A stretch of DNA of 64,000 bases from Dipteris shenzhenensis (lineage: Eukaryota; Polypodiophyta; Polypodiopsida; Gleicheniales), in the NCBI GenBank assembly GCA_047967505.1, contig CM106540.1, one strand, 5' to 3'. The notes under the pieces were generated by a model. It saw only the letters and a program-made list of their open reading frames with translations. It was not told the origin of the DNA and did no database searches. A program made the translations under genes and the position numbers. Position 1 is the stretch's first letter. Each line of letters begins with the position of its first letter. Shown one piece after another: positions 44,296 to 55,115 of the stretch.

Positions 44296-46912
44296 AGAAC
44301 ATGAGGATAGAAGGATTACATTATATCAATTTATGGTATGATGGAGGCATTTATCCAAAATGTCTAATAAGAAACTCTACTCGTCCATTTTTCAATCCGA
44401 CAATACTACTAAATTTAATGGGTGATGGCAATAAGGGTCTACTTGGATATGTCAAAGCTCAATTTGCTACTACAGAAATGTACGAAGGCCTATATTAGGA
44501 GATGTGAATAAAATTGCAAGAGATAGCAGAAAGCTCTAAATTGAAAAAGAAATTACAAAAGGAAAGTAAGAACACATGAAGACAAAGGAGAAGTTGAGGA
44601 AATCTATAATAAAAGCCACACCCTTAGGAGATAGACCCAAAAATAGATAAATTCATAACCTTGCAAAATAGAAAGCTAGCAATGGAGGATTCAAGCGTAA
44701 AGTTCAAGAAGCAAGGTAAGTTTTTCGCTTTTGATATTTTGAATGCAACATAAAGACAATGCTCACTCAGTCATAATAGCAATTGATCTTAGAAAAATTG
44801 TTTTGTTTGTGTTTGTTGTAAGAAAATTCTTGAGCCTTAGAAACAAAATGTTGATCCTAATGCCCTTCCAGTAAAACAAATGAAAGGTTTATTGTCAACT
44901 ACAATTGTGAAAAGTATGCTGAAGGATTAAAAAAATTAAATAATGAAGCACAATGTTGCACAACAATTTGTAGATAGCAACAAAGTTGATGTGAACATAA
45001 TCCAAGGGACATTTCATGAGAGTGGAGTGAGCAAGAAAGGTTACTTCAAAGCAGTATCAACAACCTTCTTGAATCCTGTAGAACTGTGGAAGTAAATAGG
45101 CCTACTCAAACAGCAAGTAGATGATTATATTGGATATTATATGCATATTGAAGGGGTGTACAAAAGTGACAAGGGAACCACTGCATATAGTTCTTTTAAC
45201 AATATTTTTATCAAGCTTCAACAAGTACAAAGGAGAATGGTTTTATTGTATCACATTTGAAGAAATTCAAGGACTTCTAAAATTTGTTATAAAGCTGGAT
45301 GAATGTGAAATTGTCAAGGATATAAAGATCGAATTAGTGATCATCATGCTAATGAATAGAGCTCTTCATCCATCAGCTACAATAGCAAACTCAGAATACT
45401 TCAGACAGTGTGCAATCAAAAAAGGACATTTGGTGCTTAGGCGCATTTGAGTAAGCACACGCTTGGATTAAAAGTCTTTTTTCAAAAGCATAATGTATTT
45501 ATTAATGTTAGATTCTTCAATCATCATTTCTCAATGGCCGGTTAAGATAGAGGACCACCAAACTCTTGATTAGGTATTCCACCACATAGAAATACCTACA
45601 ATTATCAAAGATCAAGTTCAAGGAGTCTGTCTCCATGTTGACGGCAAAGGTGATTTGTAGGTTGAGTGGCATATGGCAAGCGACCTCAAGAAACTCAAGT
45701 GTATGTTCAACATAAGCAAAGGAGGCAATTTAAAATCTCCATGCCTATACTACAAGGATCTAGCATATGTCGTGGATCCTAAATGGTGGATGAAAGCACC
45801 TAACAAAGATAAGGTTGACCTAAATTTCAAATCCATTCTTGATATCCCTTTGTGCAATGTACATACATTCACATTACATGATTTATGTCAGATCATTCAA
45901 AAGATGGAATTTTTATTTTTATTTTTTTCCTTGAAGCTTCGTCTTGAAAAGCATATGAAGGAGGTAGGTCAAGCAATGGAAAAATTATTGTTAGACATTG
46001 GTCTCCATGGAGGAGATGTTCATATCACAATAGACCTTTAAAAAGGAATGGAAGTTCCCATCAAGCCATCTATTGCTTGAGTGAAAGCTAGAAGTTTTTT
46101 ATCACTGCCACAAAGTAAAAGGAAACTAAGTAGACAATCAAGATATATTTCAAAAGTGAAGTATGGCCATTGGAGGCACGTACACAATGTAATCAAAGAT
46201 CATGAAGTAGTTGGAATTGCACGAGCTTATAAAAAAGAAGTATGGAAATCTTTAGACAAGCTATTCGTACTTTTTAATAAAGACTTGGACCAAGAATGAT
46301 CACCATGCATTGGAAGAAGAGCTCAAGAATTTTGGAAAATCAATGAAAGAAGCTTGGATCGCTTGCAACATAACGCATTACATGGTAACAAAATTTCATT
46401 CTTTTCTTGCTGGCATTTCCTTATGTTACCTCTTAACAACACAAAGTGATCTCTTGTTTCCTTGTAAATACAGCATACTTTCTATAATTATCTTATGTAC
46501 TTTGTCAAAAAATATGGATGCCATTCATTTTGGTCCACTCAGGGAATGGAGAAGTCTCACTACACATCACAAGATGCATTTTTCTGACATACACAACAAT
46601 TTGGAGGAGCACAAAAGGCAAACAGACTCAAAGAAGTTTTCCAGTGGTTCTATCAATGTATGCTACAAAGGTTACAATGTAAGAAAAAAGTGGCGACATC
46701 ACAAATCAAACTAGCATTCAAGATGGCCCAAAAAGATATGCTACAAAGGTTACAATGTAAGAAAAAAGTGCCGACATCACAAATCAAACTAGCATTCAAG
46801 ATGGCCCAAAAAGATACAAGGCGGCAAACCTTGGAAAACTCAATAGTTGCACAAAGACATGCAGAATGGAGGCATTCAATCTTGAATTTTGTGAACCACA
46901 AGTGGATCTAGA
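44296..46912 (+). pseudogene. Unrecognised decayed multi-exon gene, probably of a repeat family
   Basis: I do not recognise this family. Plus-strand pieces read in gene-like order: 44301-44498 (LHYINLWYDGGIYPKCLIRN, TRPFFNPTILLNLMGDGNKG) ending near a donor AAG|GTAAGT at 44716; 45121-45450; 45673-46041 (LKKLKCMFNISKGGNLKSPC, YKDLAYVVDPKWWMKAPNKD, LLLDIGLHGGDVHITIDL); 46081-46299 (KSLDKLFVLFNKDLDQE); and, after a shift, 46310-46378 (LEEELKNFGKSMKEAWIACN). The end is 46660-46911 with a duplicated 26-residue unit. Stops and shifts separate them. The mixture of Cys/His/Trp-rich and helical parts resembles transposon-encoded proteins, but no catalytic motif is assigned. No terminal repeats were found. 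Confidence 0.42.
46662..46817 (+). repeat. 78-bp tandem duplication, one mismatch
   Basis: GCTACAAAGGTTACAATGTA and on to CCCAAAAAGATA occurs at 46662-46739 and 46740-46817, with a single G/C difference. The unit is a multiple of three, so both copies stay in the same reading frame. The near identity indicates a recent duplication in otherwise old sequence. Confidence 0.92.
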
Positions 46913-47456
46913 TAGAGTTTAAAAACTTTGTAACAAAATGTACATCGTATAGCTCACCAGAGTAAAGTAGTGACTATATTATGTAAACTTTGCAAATTCA
47001 ATATATGTACAAGTCGCTAGAGTAAATTGGTGACTATATGACACAAGTGTTTCAAGTTCAATACAACTACTCTCCTTTTGTTTCTTCATACTTCTCTTCT
47101 TTTTCTACAACACTTCAATGGAGGCATACAATGATTTTTGTGAACTGTGCACAAGTGGACTTACTAACATACAATGTACAAGTCACTATAGTCAAAATAG
47201 TGACTATATGATGTAAGTTTTGTAATGTACTTAACTGCTTTTTCTCCTATATGCTAAGAGTCAAGGCCCTCCTTGCAAATTTAATTGGTGACATCTTTTG
47301 AAGCCTCATCAATGGGACTGCCTTGTGCCTCTGCCTTTTCATCTTCCATTTGATTTACCTCTTGCTGCTAAATTGATTTGTCTTCTTCATATTGAATGAC
47401 TTCATGTGCTAAAGCTACCTCTCTAAATTTCAGAAGATGGTGTTTTCCATGAACTT
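46913..47456. other. No gene seen; short degenerate repeats
   Basis: A phrase like CAAGTCGCTAGAGTAAATTGGTGACTATAT occurs three times (near 46958, 47010 and 47180) with divergence. Confidence 0.6.
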
Positions 47457-48390
47457 CTAAGTTTTAAAAGGATTGTAATGAACTTTCAAGGGTCTTGCAA
47501 GGGCATAGGTAGTGTAAATGAAATAATATCCCACCCTAGAGTAGATCTTGCAAGGATAGGAACCAAAAATATTGTACACATAGATTTTTTTGACAAGAAT
47601 GATCTTGTGTTTCTGTTGGATGATTTGATCACCTCCCAAAAACTGAGACAAAGCATTGAAAAACAAAACAGTTGTCTCTCCATCATTACTTACATGCTGG
47701 TGATAATTTAACATTTTTAAGAGAGCATTGAGAGAGGATGGCAAGCTGGCCAAAACCTCTCTCCCTGCTCCCACTAGACCTCACAAGGAAGGAATCATCT
47801 TTAACATGCAATTGCAAAAACTAGATAAAAAATGATCTTAGAATCCAATTGGCAAGCTTGCGCAATCATTCCCAATGTATAATCCTCCCTCAGGTCAAAT
47901 ATTTCTTGAATGTCATGAAGAAAAACATACTCCATACCTTCAAGTTTGAAAGTGGGGGGCAATGGCACAACATGATTGCATCTTTGAATGTTAAGGTCTT
48001 CAATACTTATTGGGCCGTTAAGTGTCTCTGACCCTAGTGCCACAAACTCCAGTGCAACAACTTCATCTCTCTCATTATATACATCTATCACCTCCTCTTT
48101 ATCTCTCTTTATCCTCCTCCTTTGTTACTTCCCCCTCCTATTGGAGTTTCTCTTTATCTTGCTCTTCTACCTCTTGATCCTAGGGCCTCTCTTTTGCTTC
48201 CTCCTCCTCTTGCATCTTCAAGGTTTGTTCAGTGTCAATCTCATGATAGTTAAGGTACACTACAAATGACAAAGTGTCCTCCATGTTGCACTTTGCCTTA
48301 ATATGCTCTAAGAAGAGGTCATATCTTTTGTGAATGGAAATCATGAGCTTGTTATCTCTGTTATTACATCCTGGATGTGAATGTAACACT
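47457..48390 (-). pseudogene. Unrecognised minus-strand reading-frame remnants
   Basis: Minus frames 48389-48180 (ending in a Glu-rich EEEEAKERP), 48091-47801 (VVALEFVALGSETLNGPISI, then PLPPTFKLEGMEYVFLHDIQ) and 47774-47457 follow one another and may be parts of one decayed gene. No domain is recognised. The next known feature to the right is a non-coding tandem array. Confidence 0.3.
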
Positions 48391-48753
48391 TGTCTTCAAT
48401 ACAAGCCTTGCCCTCCCTTGTGAGCCTTTGAAACACATTGTGCTCTTCACCGAGAATTTCCATGTGTTGATCAACCAAATCTGAATAATGCAGCTCTTTG
48501 TTGAACATGTCATAGACGATGTGGAAATCAGAGGGAAATCATGCTAGGCATTGTACTTAAGGAAGAAGTGAAAAAGCAGTTCATCACATGATTTTCTATC
48601 TTCTCCTAACTTGGGACCTTTAAGGATAAGTGATGCCCTTTCCTTGAGGACAGTTGATACTCTTTTTGGAGTCCTTTTCCTTTTTCATACATCACTGTGA
48701 GCTCTTCATCAGAATATCTTCTTCTAGACATCAACGCATGAAAATCAAGACAA
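48391..48753. other. No gene seen
   Basis: Sequence between the decayed minus-strand frames and the tandem array; no conserved frame or repeat. Confidence 0.5.
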
Positions 48754-50580
48754 ATAGAATGAAGAGTCTACCAGGTTTAGGATCCTCCATGAAGGCAACA
48801 CCAAAAGTAAAGTCTACAGTCCTTTTATGGAAAACCTTTCCCTTATCTTTTGGATCTTGTAAAGCAAACATATTTTCAAAGCGTGACCAACCAATATTGA
48901 ACACAACTAGAGAAAACCCACAAAATGTGCTTAAGAGAGTGATCTGGCTGGATTGGCATCATCAAATAGCAATTGGACTCTTGTGAGGCCTTCTGCACCC
49001 CACACCCTTGATTTGGGACCAATTATTAAAACAATTCTTAAGAAATTAGTTTTGTTTGATGGAGCCTTGTCCAATAGGCCAAATTGCTTTCTCTAGAATT
49101 GTGCTCAAGAAAGTGACTTGGCTTGTTGGACAATCCTCCAACAATGGAAATCGCTTTCTTAAGAACTATTCCCATAATTGGATACAAAAATGTATCTTGG
49201 ATGTAGAAGGCCTCCCAACAGGTCCAATTGCTTTCTTGAGTACATTCCTTGAAAATAGAAACACAAGAAAATTAGGACTGACAGATGGAGTGATGATTCT
49301 ACCTGGTTTAGGATGGTCACTGACCCCAACTCCAAAAGTGAAGTCTAGAGTCCTTTCTTGGGAACTCTTCTTGCCCTTATCTTTTGGATCTAATAAGGCA
49401 AACATATTTTCAAAACATGAACAAACAAAAGTGGAGCAGAACCAAAGCAAACCTACAAAATGTACTTAAGAGAGTCTGATTTGCCTAATGGGCATGCATC
49501 AAACAACAATCGGACTTGTTGTGAGGCCTTCTACACCCTAGATCTTTTATTTGAGCCCACTTTTTAAAACAATGCTTACGAAAGAAATGTTGATAGTTGG
49601 AGGCTTGTCCAATAGGCCAAATCACTTTCTTAAGCACTTTTCCTATAATTGTGCTCAATAAAGTGATTTGGCATCCCTTTGGCCTATTGGACAAGCCTCT
49701 AACAGTAGAATTCAGTTTCTTAAGCACTATTTTCATAATTAGGCACAAAAATGTATCTTGGATGTAGATTCTAGAAGGCCTCCCAAAATCCAATTACTTT
49801 CTTGAGAACATTTCTCGAAAATACAAACACAAGAAAACTAGGCCTGACACATAGAGTGATGATTCTACCTAGTTTAGGATGGTCCTTGACCACAACACTC
49901 GAAGTGAATTCTAGAGTCCATTCTTGGTAACTCTTTCCCTTATCTTTTAGATCTAAGAAGGAAAACATATTTGAGAGTGATTTGGTCTGCTAGAGGCATC
50001 AAATAGCAACTAGACTTGTTGTGAGGCCTTCTATGCCGTAGAACCTTTGTTTGAGTATACTTATTGAAATGCGACTTAAGAAAGACATTTTAGGCTTTTC
50101 CAACAAGCCAAATTGCTTTCTTAAGAACTTTTCTAGAATTGTGCTCAAGAAAGTGATTTGGCCTCCTAGACAAGCCTCCAGTAGTCAAAATTGCTTCACT
50201 AAGCATTATTTCAATAAGTGAGCTCAAATAAGGATCTGGGGTGCAGAAGGCCTCATGAGCAACAAGTCCAATTTCTTTCTTGAGTACATTCCATGAAAAT
50301 GCAAATATAAGAAAACTAGGCCTGACACATAGAGTGATGATTCTACCTGGTTTAGAATGGTCCCTGACTGCCACATAAAATTGAAGTCTAGTGTCCTTTT
50401 TTTTGTCCTCTTGCCCTTAGCTCTTGAATCTAATAAAGAAAACATACTTTTAAGGAATAACCAACCAAGAAGTGACAGAAGTAGTGCAAAACTTAAAAAA
50501 CCACTTAAGAAAGAGATTTGGCGTGTTGGCCAAGGATTCCAAAAGCTTAAATCTCCTTCTTGAGCACTTTTCCTAAAAAA
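48754..50580 (+). repeat. Degenerate tandem array, unit ~480-560 bp, four copies
   Basis: The landmark ATTCTACCTGGTTTAGGATG recurs (diverged) near 48768, 49298, 49862 and 50340. Each is followed by AAGTGAAGTCTAGAGTCC, then CCCTTATCTTTTGGATC and GCAAACATATTTT. Between landmarks the phrase GCTTTCTTAAGCACTTTTCC or AAGAAAGTGATTTGGC recurs in both orientations. Short frames on both strands are repeats of this unit, not genes. Confidence 0.75.
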
Positions 50581-51299
50581 TGGTTATAATAAATGTTGAA
50601 AGCCTGTAAATGCAAACAAGTTGCCTACCTCTTGACTACTAACATTGCATGCATGCCTCGACATTGATTACTACAATGGAGTCTTTTCATGGCTACTGTT
50701 GTTGCAAATGTGCTGGTGGTGTTGTAGCCTTATCTTTCTTGGTCTGCCTCTATGTAAATCTAAAAGGTAGAGGAAAGTATTTGATGGAGGAGGACAATAC
50801 TACTTTAGTTTTGGTAGTTCTGTAAAAGGCCAGAAGCAAGAAATGAGGAAGATCACTAGAAGGAGAAGCAAGGAAGACCATACCAAGGAGCAAGCCATTA
50901 GTAATAAGTATGGCCTGTACCCCTAGGCTTGACAACCAATGTCCTTACGATGTTCTTACACATAGGATCGCATCTCAAGGAGGATGAAATCATTGCAACA
51001 TGCTTCTATTTATGGAAGTTACCTTGCTCTAAATTTGGCATGCTTCTATTTAAAGCACACACATGGGCTTGCTTTTGGAGGCATTAGTTACCCTTTTGCC
51101 ATGCTGCTACTTATACCACTCCTTTCTCCTCATTTGTTTAGTTTCCTCAAATGTTCTGCCCCTCATGCCAATCACATCGTGTCTTCATCATGCACACTCC
51201 AAGTGTTGGCTACGTAGATCTACTAGAAGTACAAGCCAACTCCACCAAAAGTACAAACTTTTCACAACTACATGAAAAATCTATCACAAACCAATATTG

Positions 51300-51900
51300 G
51301 TATGGTCTAGTGAAAATTGGCTTTATGTAGATAGAATTGACTACGTGGACCACTTTTGTGAAAATGTTGTTAAGATAATGATTTGGGTTGTTGGGCCTAT
51401 TCCCAAACCTCAAAATCACTTTCTTAGGCACATTTCTACAAATGTTCTTGTTTTTTGGTTTTTGGATGTTGATTTTCCTCTACAAGCTTCTGAAGATAGT
51501 TATTTATTATAGATAGAGCACAAAATGCACTCAATGATATATTTGCTTTAATATTTTGAAATCTGGGAGACAAAATTGATTGTCTGGACCAGTTCTAAGG
51601 AAATGATCTTAAGAAAGCAATTTGGGCAAAGGGGCCTATCCCCAACCCTCAGAATCGTATTCTTTTGAACATTCCTACATTTGTTATTGTTTTCTAGTTT
51701 TTTGGTGCTACTCTTCCTCTACAAGCTCTTGATGATAGTTATTTTTTTTGTAAAAGGAGGAGCAAGAAATGCACTCTTTGATGTATTTGTTTTAAAATTT
51801 TAAAATCTAGGAGACAAAATTAGTTGTATGGACTAGTTTTAAGAACATATGCTTCAGAAAGTGATTTGGCATGTTGGGCCTCTCCCCAAATATCTATTGG
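51300..51900 (+). repeat. Degenerate tandem repeat, unit ~240 bp
   Basis: The order ACAAAATTGATTG, GGACCA, AATGATTTGGG, TTGGGCCTATTCCC, TCTACAAGCTT and GATAGTTATTT appears near 51320-51500, 51560-51745 and, partly, 51810-51895. Confidence 0.7.
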
Positions 51901-51966
51901 ATGAAATTAGGGAGCATCTGTAAAATTAGCTCCTACTTGTAGGCTAGAAGTCAATCTTGCTCATGC

Positions 51967-52496
51967 ATGGCAAGGACAAAGCGAATAGCTAGGATGGTTA
52001 GTGAGGGGCTTGCCATTGTGTAAGCTGCCATAGCAAAGGCTTCCAACATCAAGGGTTCTCATAAGAGAAAAGGGAAGTCTATGCATATCCTCTAACAAGC
52101 AAAAAAGAGAAAGTTTTCACAAAAGGTGACAATGCTAAGGGAGATAAGGAAGGCACAACACTCCACAAATATGCAATTCCAAAGGATCCCTTTCAAAGGC
52201 TTGTGAGGGAGGTCTGTGGCAATTGGAAGCTAGGATATAGATGGCATAGGAATGCATTATATGCCATCCAAGAGGCAGATAAGGATTGGAGGATAGAGTT
52301 CTTTCAAGATAGTGTGCTTGTTGCTACTCATTCACATAGAGTTACATTGATGGTAAAGGATTTTGAGACACTCAAGCAAGTCCATTATAGATATGATAAG
52401 CTACTTCATCAATGCGATTGGGTGGACCTAAAGATGAGCGATATTCTATTAGTGCCACCATCAAGGGAGCCAAAGGGTGAAGGGATAAAAGTATAG
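51967..52496 (+). pseudogene. Histone H3-fold part of a decayed H3-Ulp1 fusion gene (CenH3-like)
   Basis: ATG at 51967 reads MARTKRIARMV, matching the H3 N-terminus MARTK. A basic tail follows (SHKRKGKS, QAKKRKFSQK; stops at 52021 and 52093), then alpha-N VTMLREIRKAQHSTN (H3: ALREIRKYQKST). After a one-base shift near 52182 come PFQRLVREV, then KLGYRWHRNALYAIQEADKD, IEFFQDSVLVATHSHRVTLM and VKDFETL. The spacing between REV and the QEA helix equals that of canonical H3 (21 residues). RVTLMxKDFE is the form seen in plant CenH3, where canonical H3 has RVTIMPKDIQ. Loop 1 has RW as in CenH3 but not its extra residue. Beyond the core the frame does not end as in H3; it runs on into a Ulp1 domain. 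Stops and a shift mean it is not expressed as such. Confidence 0.82.
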
Positions 52497-52771
52497 GAGG
52501 CAACACACGACAAGGATATAAGGGGCAAGGCTACTTATGAAGAGGCCATGAGAGAGCAGAGGGAGGCTTCCAACATGGAATTGATTTAAGAGATTGCCTT
52601 AAGGGATCTTAGCAACTTGCAAAGGTTGACTGTACTAGGGTCAAGTATCATCATCAAGTTGAGAGATGCCACTTCTTTAAGAGATATTCAATTGACTCAA
52701 GACTATTAGCTAACTTTGAAGTCACGAACAGAGTGGGTGATGGCAGATACAATTATTATGTATGTTCTCAA
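52497..52771 (+). pseudogene. Linker and N-terminal part of the Ulp1/C48 protease domain, same frame as the H3 core
   Basis: Directly after the stop at 52494-52496, and in the same frame, an 80-residue linker (stop at 52587) leads to SLRDIQLTQDY, a stop at 52707, LTLKSRTEWVMADTIIMYVL. This resembles the start of Ulp1/SENP catalytic domains (LTxxDWxxLxPxxWVNDxVIxxY). The exon ends at 52771 with a strong donor AA|GTAAGA. Only three nonsense codons and no shift lie between PFQRLV and this donor (about 590 bp), so the H3 core and the protease were one exon. The next exon(s) between 52850 and 53080 are too decayed to place. Confidence 0.65.
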
Positions 52772-53084
52772 GTAAGAAACCTTCTTGCTTAAGTTATGGT
52801 ACAGGTTGAGTTTCTTTATTAAGTAATAATAATTATTTTACTAGCATATATAGAGCAGAGTTAAAAGAGAAGTATCAGGTCAAAGTTCATATACTTGATC
52901 CCTACATCTCTCCTAAATAAGAAATCCAAATATTTCTACAGATGATCTTATCAAGTGGTTTAAACACTATGACTCACCATGATCATTATCATCCACTTAC
53001 CTTAGCATCCTCTCACCTTATCACTATGAGTAAGTAAATAAGACATTTTGCTTCATATCGTCTATCTTTTGTTATTATAATGTT

Positions 53085-53191
53085 GACTGATGTATTTGTC
53101 TTGTTTTGCAACAACCATTGGAGCCTAGTTTGTATTGATCTTCAACAAAAACAATGTTTTTGTATCAATTCTCTCTATGGAACACATAAGG
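53085..53191 (+). pseudogene. Ulp1/C48 domain, catalytic-His exon, cut by the LINE
   Basis: The frame VFVLFCNNHWSLVCIDLQQK, then QCFCINSLYGTHK, is the HWxLxxIDL...DSL segment of Ulp1-type cysteine proteases (SUMO/NEDD8 or related deconjugases). The catalytic His is at 53116-53118 in HW. The position of the usual Asp (DSL) is Asn (INSL, 53167-53169). The exon resumes after the LINE at 58134, where the same AACACATAAGG is followed by AGCTTGATCTG (KELDLY). Confidence 0.68.
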
Positions 53192-53207
53192 GAAGAAGGG
53201 GGAAGAG

Positions 53208-54985
53208 ATGGAGACTGACACTGGAGGTAGAGGTCCTCCAAATCTAGCCCCTTCACAAAGTACTGTAGATGTGATACCACCCTTGCATAGATTCGACATG
53301 GACCTCTTCGACAAAGACATCGGGAATGGAGATCCTACACACTTTCCTCTACTAAAAGAGACATTTTCATTGCCACCTTCAAAGAATGAACCGTCAAGAA
53401 CTATCGTTGTGGTCCCTCTCTCTCCAACCGTTGGCAGTGGGAACTCCAAGCATGCTCCAAGGCCCTCATATACAAGCGTGGTCCAGGAGTTCAGAGGCGG
53501 GCTCTTCACCCCCCCCTTTCACATGTTGTTTTGCTAGCTCTACCAACAAAGGAGAACATGAAAGAGCAAGAGAAACTCATAGCTCCCTCAAGCTACAAAG
53601 CGCATGTAATGGAGATGACTAGGGATCATCAGGCAAATTAGGAGGAGTCATCGAGTGAAGGGCACGCAATTTTGATGCCGACGTCAAGGTTGATGGGCTC
53701 CTTTTGAGCCAAAAAAAAGAGAATTTACAGGCGCCCATCAAGAGCTCCTCTCCCTGCTTCACAGATGGTCCCCATGCAGATAGAGACACATGAGGCAGGA
53801 CTCCCAATTCTCAATCCAAGGATGGAGCAAGCAGAGGCCCCAAGGCAGCAAGCACAAGTGGAGGAACCAAGACACCAGACTAGAGAAGAGAAGCTTAAAG
53901 ATTTGCACCAGAAGACCCACGACAACATCAATCGGAGACTCAATAGCCTAAAGTCGAGGAGAAGCCATCAACTAAAGGTAAAGTGGCTGCTTTTCTTGAT
54001 GAGGATAGGCTTGAGTAATCCATAGATTGGCTTGAATCCCCTGCCTTAATAGGGTATCTTCCTGGTCCTAGACCTCCAGCTGCTTTTCTAGAGGGATGGC
54101 TTAGAAACAACTAGATAAGAAAAGGTCTTATGGTCACTAGTGTTAGAAAAGGGTTCTTCTTTTTCCTTTTTAAAACAGAGGATATGGCCTGGAAGTCTCT
54201 TCACCATGCGCTCTGGACCATAAGGCATCAACCTCTCTACCTAGAGTTTTGGTCCCAGGACTTCAGTTACCCTGACATCCACCTTTGTACCTATTTGGTT
54301 AGAGCTCCCTGACCCTCCCTTCTCTTTAGTGAACCAAGCTCCTAATCTTTGCAGAAGATTATGTCAAGTGATAGATGTGGAAAAGGAGCAATTCATTAAT
54401 CCTAGAGGCCACCCCCAAGTGTGTGTTAGGTTGGATGTTGCTGAGGAGCTCCCAGAGACTCTGGTGATAGTCAACAAAAATGGAAGTGTTTATATCGAGC
54501 AGCCCATGGTTGACAAGAACCTCCCTAACTCATGTTTTTTGTGTGGGTTATCAACTCACATAGTCAAAAGTTGCCCTTTAAAGAAAAATGGTCCTAAACC
54601 AATTCAGGAGCCAGCACAACAACAGGCCAATCTCCCTCCCAAGCCAAAGTGGACTATCAAAGGCAAGCCAAAAAACCAGGATCTGGTGAAAAATGTAGAA
54701 ACGGTGGCAGATAATAGTACAAGCAAGAAGGCAGATGATCAGAAGAAGCCTGTTATGCAGCAAAAAAAGGAAAGGGTAACATTTCCTTTGGCAACTAACA
54801 ATACTTTTGAGGCTCTCATTGACCAAGAAACAGAGAAGTGGATAAAAGATGCACAAATGGAAGAAGCTGAAATCAATCCTAGATGGTCTAAAGAGTTTGA
54901 GGAGGATGTAAATCAATTAGATGCCAGTATGAGTGAATCACAATTGGGAGAATCAGAGGATGAACTCCCTCTGGCACATAAATAG
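53208..54985 (+). pseudogene. LINE ORF1, gag-like with CCHC knuckle, broken
   Basis: Starts METDTGGRGPPNLAPS at 53208. It is broken by stops and shifts near 53536, 53640 and 54020. The conserved part is 54130-54985: a DUF4283-like stretch (VRKGFFFFLFKTEDMAWKSL, LYLEFWSQDFSYP), PQVCVRLDVAEELPETLVIV, and one CCHC knuckle CFLCGLSTHIVKSC near 54533. An acidic end follows. Its product would bind LINE RNA. Confidence 0.82.
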
Positions 54986-55115
54986 AATAATCCTATTGTA
55001 CCCCCTGCCAAACCTCAAGCCACTACTCTGAACAAGAGAAGGATCTCCCAAGTAAATGGTCAGAGTGCCCCACTCAAAAGCCCAGCCCCCAAGGCTAAAA
55101 AGGGGAAGAGTAAGA

